Below, one piece after another: positions 17,480 through 19,382 of a DNA stretch of 19,382 nucleotides (its first letter is position 1; every line of letters starts with the position of its first letter). Made by a program: the position numbers and the translations under genes. Source of the DNA: JBFISM01 sp041608535 (GTDB lineage: Bacteria; Actinomycetota; Acidimicrobiia; Spongiisociales; UBA5794). Below the pieces are notes generated by a model, which did no database searches, had not been told where the DNA came from, and saw only the letters and a list, made by a program, of their open reading frames with translations. The DNA lies in the NCBI GenBank assembly GCA_041608535.1, contig JBFISM010000064.1:1-19382 (forward strand), given 5' to 3'.

Positions 17480-17483
17480 GCGC

Positions 17484-17894
17484 GTGGAGGTAGCGATTGC
17501 CGGGGTGGTCGGCTTCGTTCTCGGCTGGCTGCTGGGGACGCTGAGCCGTAAGCGGTCGGCGACCGACGTGACCGGCGAACAACCAAACGGCTCGCCCCTC
17601 CGCCGACCCTCGCGACGCCAGCGCCGCATCCTCGACATGCTGCCCGACGATCCCCCGCGGCCCACCATCGACGATCTCATCGCCGAAGAGGCAGCCGAGC
17701 TCGGGGTCACCGCCATCGCCACCGATCCCCGGATACCGCTGACGGTGCGCCTCCAGGTCTTCCGCCGCGACGTGCTACCCGGTGAGGGTCCGCCCGCGGA
17801 CAGCGTCGAGTTCATCGTCCTGCGCGACGGATCGTCTCCGATCGACGCCAGCAACGTCCGGCTCGTCCCGCGGAGGGTCGATGACGATGGCTGA
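17484..17894 (+). CDS. Small membrane-anchored protein of unknown function
   Basis: A 136-residue protein. Residues 3-20 are one hydrophobic segment (AIAGVVGFVLGWLLGTL) followed by basic SRKR, so the rest should stay in the cytoplasm. A basic, Pro/Arg-rich linker (~36-60) leads to an acidic helix (TIDDLIAEEAAELG) and a small beta-rich C-terminal part (LTVRLQVFRRDVLP, SVEFIVLRDG). I do not recognise the family. The GTG start at 17484 lies 4 nt after the manC stop, with GAGG 9 nt upstream. The 3' end overlaps the LOG-family gene by up to 14 nt. Tight packing suggests it is co-expressed with both and may work near the membrane with glycan synthesis, which is inference only. Confidence 0.75.
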   Translation: MEVAIAGVVGFVLGWLLGTLSRKRSATDVTGEQPNGSPLRRPSRRQRRILDMLPDDPPRPTIDDLIAEEAAELGVTAIATDPRIPLTVRLQVFRRDVLPGEGPPADSVEFIVLRDGSSPIDASNVRLVPRRVDDDG

Positions 17895-18453
17895 GGCGCC
17901 GGGGAGACACCTGCGGCGAGTCGTGGCCGTCTTCGGGGCATCGACGGTGGCACCGGGCACCGCAGCCTGGGAGGAGGCTGCGCTGTGCGGCCGGCTTCTC
18001 GCCGAGGCCGACCTCGCCGTCGCCACCGGCGGCTACGGAGGTGCGATGGAAGCAGTGTCCTCCGGCGCTGCCTCACGAGGCGGCCATGTGATCGGAGTGA
18101 CGGCTCCTACGGTGTTTCCCGAACGGAGCGGGGCCAATCCGTTCGTGGTCGAGGAGATCGCACACAGCTCGATAACCGAGCGTATCCACACCTTGGTCTC
18201 GCTCAGCGGCGCATCGATCGTGCTGCCCGGCTCGATCGGCACGCTCAGCGAGCTGATCGCAGCATGGAACACGGCCTTCGTCGCCCGATTCGCCGGAAAC
18301 CGCGCCAAGCCCGTCGTTACCGTGGGTGCGCAGTGGAGAGTGCTCGTCGACCACCTCGCAGAGATGTTGGAGACCGATCGCACACCGGTGACGAGCGTGA
18401 CGACGGTGCGCGAGGCGGTCGCCGTCGTCACCGGTGCGCTACATCTCGGCTGA
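17881..18453 (+). CDS. LOG-family protein (nucleotide phosphoribohydrolase-like)
   Basis: 190 residues from the ATG at 17881, or 188 from the ATG at 17887, which is better spaced from GGAGG at 17872-17876. The fold is Rossmann-like: VVAVFGASTVAPGT, then ATGGYGGAMEA (48-58), with the signature LPGSIGTLSEL at 115-125 where typical LOG proteins have PGGxGTxxE. Here Ser replaces the second Gly, and the catalytic Glu124 and an Arg101 are kept. LOG proteins release free cytokinin bases or cleave related nucleoside monophosphates; many bacterial members have unknown substrates. It is the last gene of the manC operon. Its 3' end overlaps that of the convergent MarR gene by 15 nt. Confidence 0.85.
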   Translation: MTMAEAPGRHLRRVVAVFGASTVAPGTAAWEEAALCGRLLAEADLAVATGGYGGAMEAVSSGAASRGGHVIGVTAPTVFPERSGANPFVVEEIAHSSITERIHTLVSLSGASIVLPGSIGTLSELIAAWNTAFVARFAGNRAKPVVTVGAQWRVLVDHLAEMLETDRTPVTSVTTVREAVAVVTGALHLG

Positions 18454-18894
18454 GCGCAGCTTCTCCGCCACCCGCCACAGCACACCGGCGAGCACCTCGG
18501 CCTCCTCCTCCGTGACGAAGTCACCGAAATGACGGGCAATCCCGTCGAGATGCAACCTGCCCGCACGGCGCAACAGCGCCACACCCTCCTCGGTCATGAC
18601 GACGTTGGTGCCGCGGCCGTCCACCGCAGAGTCGGTCCGGTCGACGAGACCTGCCCTGACCATGCGGTCGACGAGGCGGGTCGCCGCACTACGGCTGAGC
18701 ACCCGCGCTTCGGCGAGCTCGTGCATGCGCCGGGACTTGGTGGGCGACTCGTAGAGGATGAGGAGCACTTCGTACCAGGTGAGGGGAATGCCCATCTGGT
18801 CCTTCATCTCCCGCGTCAGGCGACCGACGACCTCGGCATGGGCATTCAGCATTCCCCTCCATGCGTCAAGCGATCGTGCAGTCGGCTTGGACAC
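18439..18894 (-). CDS. MarR-family transcriptional regulator
   Basis: A 151-residue protein with a winged helix-turn-helix. Helices around 37-65 (WYEVLLILYES, MHELAEA) are followed by the recognition helix at ~67-80 (LSRSAATRLVDRMVRAG) and the wing (LVDRTDSAVDGRGTNVVMTEEG) to ~104. Terminal helices for dimerisation include HFGDFVTEEEAEVLAGVLWRVAEKL. MarR dimers bind palindromes and usually respond to small phenolic ligands, oxidants or metals. The GTG at 18894 is chosen because the DAWRGML segment before the later ATG (18852) is part of the family; that ATG has GGAGG only 3 nt away and is the alternative. It is divergent from the HerA-like gene with 164 nt between them, so it may regulate itself and that gene. 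Confidence 0.9.
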   Translation of the reverse strand: MSKPTARSLDAWRGMLNAHAEVVGRLTREMKDQMGIPLTWYEVLLILYESPTKSRRMHELAEARVLSRSAATRLVDRMVRAGLVDRTDSAVDGRGTNVVMTEEGVALLRRAGRLHLDGIARHFGDFVTEEEAEVLAGVLWRVAEKLRSAEM

Positions 18895-19058
18895 GCCGTC
18901 ACGATACAGCGCACATGCAGCTAAGCGATGAGCCGCAAAGCGAAGCGCCAGACGAGCAACCCAGGAGCGCCAGCTCGCCTGCCGGCGCACCAAGTGCCCG
19001 GGGTGGCGATCGGTAGGATGCTGCCCCGGACCCAGCGACCAGGACATTGGGAGACACG

Positions 19059-19382
19059 ATGACCGCCACCACACACACCGCCGGGCTCTTCCTCGGCGCC
19101 ACGGTAGATGCAGAGAGTGGAGACAGGACCGACACGGTCGTTGACTACGACCCGGGCGATCTGACCACACACGGCGTCATCGTCGGGATGACGGGAAGCG
19201 GCAAGACGGGTCTCGGGATCATCTTTCTCGAGGAGGCTCTCTTACAGGGGATCCCCACTCTGATCCTCGACCCCAAAGGCGACATGACCAACCTGTTGCT
19301 GAACTTCCCCGACCTCCTCCCTTCCGACTTCGAGCCGTGGATCGATCCGGCGGAGGCCCGCAAGGAGTCGAAGACAGAGGCC
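19059..19382 (+). CDS. HerA-like P-loop ATPase (5' part only)
   Basis: The first 108 residues of a gene that runs off the right edge. Walker A is GMTGSGKT at 43-50, followed by LGIIFLEEALLQGIPTLILDPKGD, a strand and Asp-Pro-Lys-Gly-Asp turn typical of HerA/VirB4-like ATPases (DUF87 family) that act on DNA or in macromolecule transfer. The preceding LGATVDAESG and YDPGDLTTHGVIVG segments match large actinobacterial ATP-binding proteins of this group from memory. GGGAG lies 6 nt before the ATG. TAGGAT at 19014-19019 could be a -10 box, but no good -35 is present. Total length, partner genes and role cannot be judged from this fragment. Confidence 0.85.
   Translation, partial: MTATTHTAGLFLGATVDAESGDRTDTVVDYDPGDLTTHGVIVGMTGSGKTGLGIIFLEEALLQGIPTLILDPKGDMTNLLLNFPDLLPSDFEPWIDPAEARKESKTEA

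Noticed and set aside
15623..18076. An 817-residue open frame on the minus strand
   Set aside because: It is antisense to manC and its operon and overlaps the TOPRIM gene in another frame. It is rich in Arg, Gly and Pro without family motifs, so it is a shadow frame.

Overview
The window is GC-rich (about two-thirds G+C by eye), densely coded, and has many GTG starts and frequent start/stop overlaps. With form I CO dehydrogenase, a LOG protein, a MarR regulator, an OLD-type TOPRIM protein and a HerA-like ATPase, this suggests a high-GC actinobacterium, perhaps an uncultured Acidimicrobiia-like lineage. That placement is inference; the window has no rRNA or tRNA and no phylogenetic marker was tested. 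I saw no transposase, integrase, CRISPR array or prophage gene.

Layout. The left half (1-10653) is all on the minus strand. Read in transcription order it holds xseA-xseB (exonuclease VII), a MoxR AAA+ ATPase (CoxD-like), a VWA protein (CoxE-like), an XdhC/CoxI factor split over two overlapping genes, a ~290-nt spacer rich in hairpins, then coxM-coxS-coxL, an XdhC protein with a C-terminal YHS domain, and the start of a secreted phytase-like esterase-domain protein that runs off the left edge. CoxL carries the AYRCSFR active-site loop of true form I Mo-Cu CO dehydrogenase, and the M-S-L gene order agrees. This is a CO-oxidation locus with its own maturation set. CoxD/CoxE/XdhC-type proteins are known from studied carboxidotrophs to build the sulfurated, copper-loaded Mo site. 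No coxG or coxB/C/H/K gene lies in the window.

The centre (10841-14052, plus strand) is a second molybdoenzyme: a Tat-exported Rieske protein followed, with a 1-nt overlap, by a large Mo-bisMGD subunit of the arsenite oxidase (AioBA) family. It keeps most, but not all, of the arsenite-site residues. No aioXRS regulators or cytochrome lie beside it. Convergent to it are a class V aminotransferase-fold protein and a TOPRIM protein.

The right part (16130-18453, plus strand) is a probable three-gene operon: mannose-1-phosphate guanylyltransferase, a small membrane-anchored protein of unknown function, and a LOG-family protein. It converges on a MarR regulator. The first third of a HerA-like ATPase runs off the right edge.

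The most unusual structure is a ~50-bp palindromic element present twice in the same orientation (683-733 and 1720-1772). The copies flank the XdhC-YHS gene and each sits just after the stop codon of a cox-locus gene. Loop and stem are both conserved. Other points worth a check are the XdhC-YHS fusion, the Aio-family active-site substitution, the hairpins before coxM, and a possible ATC start in the TOPRIM gene.
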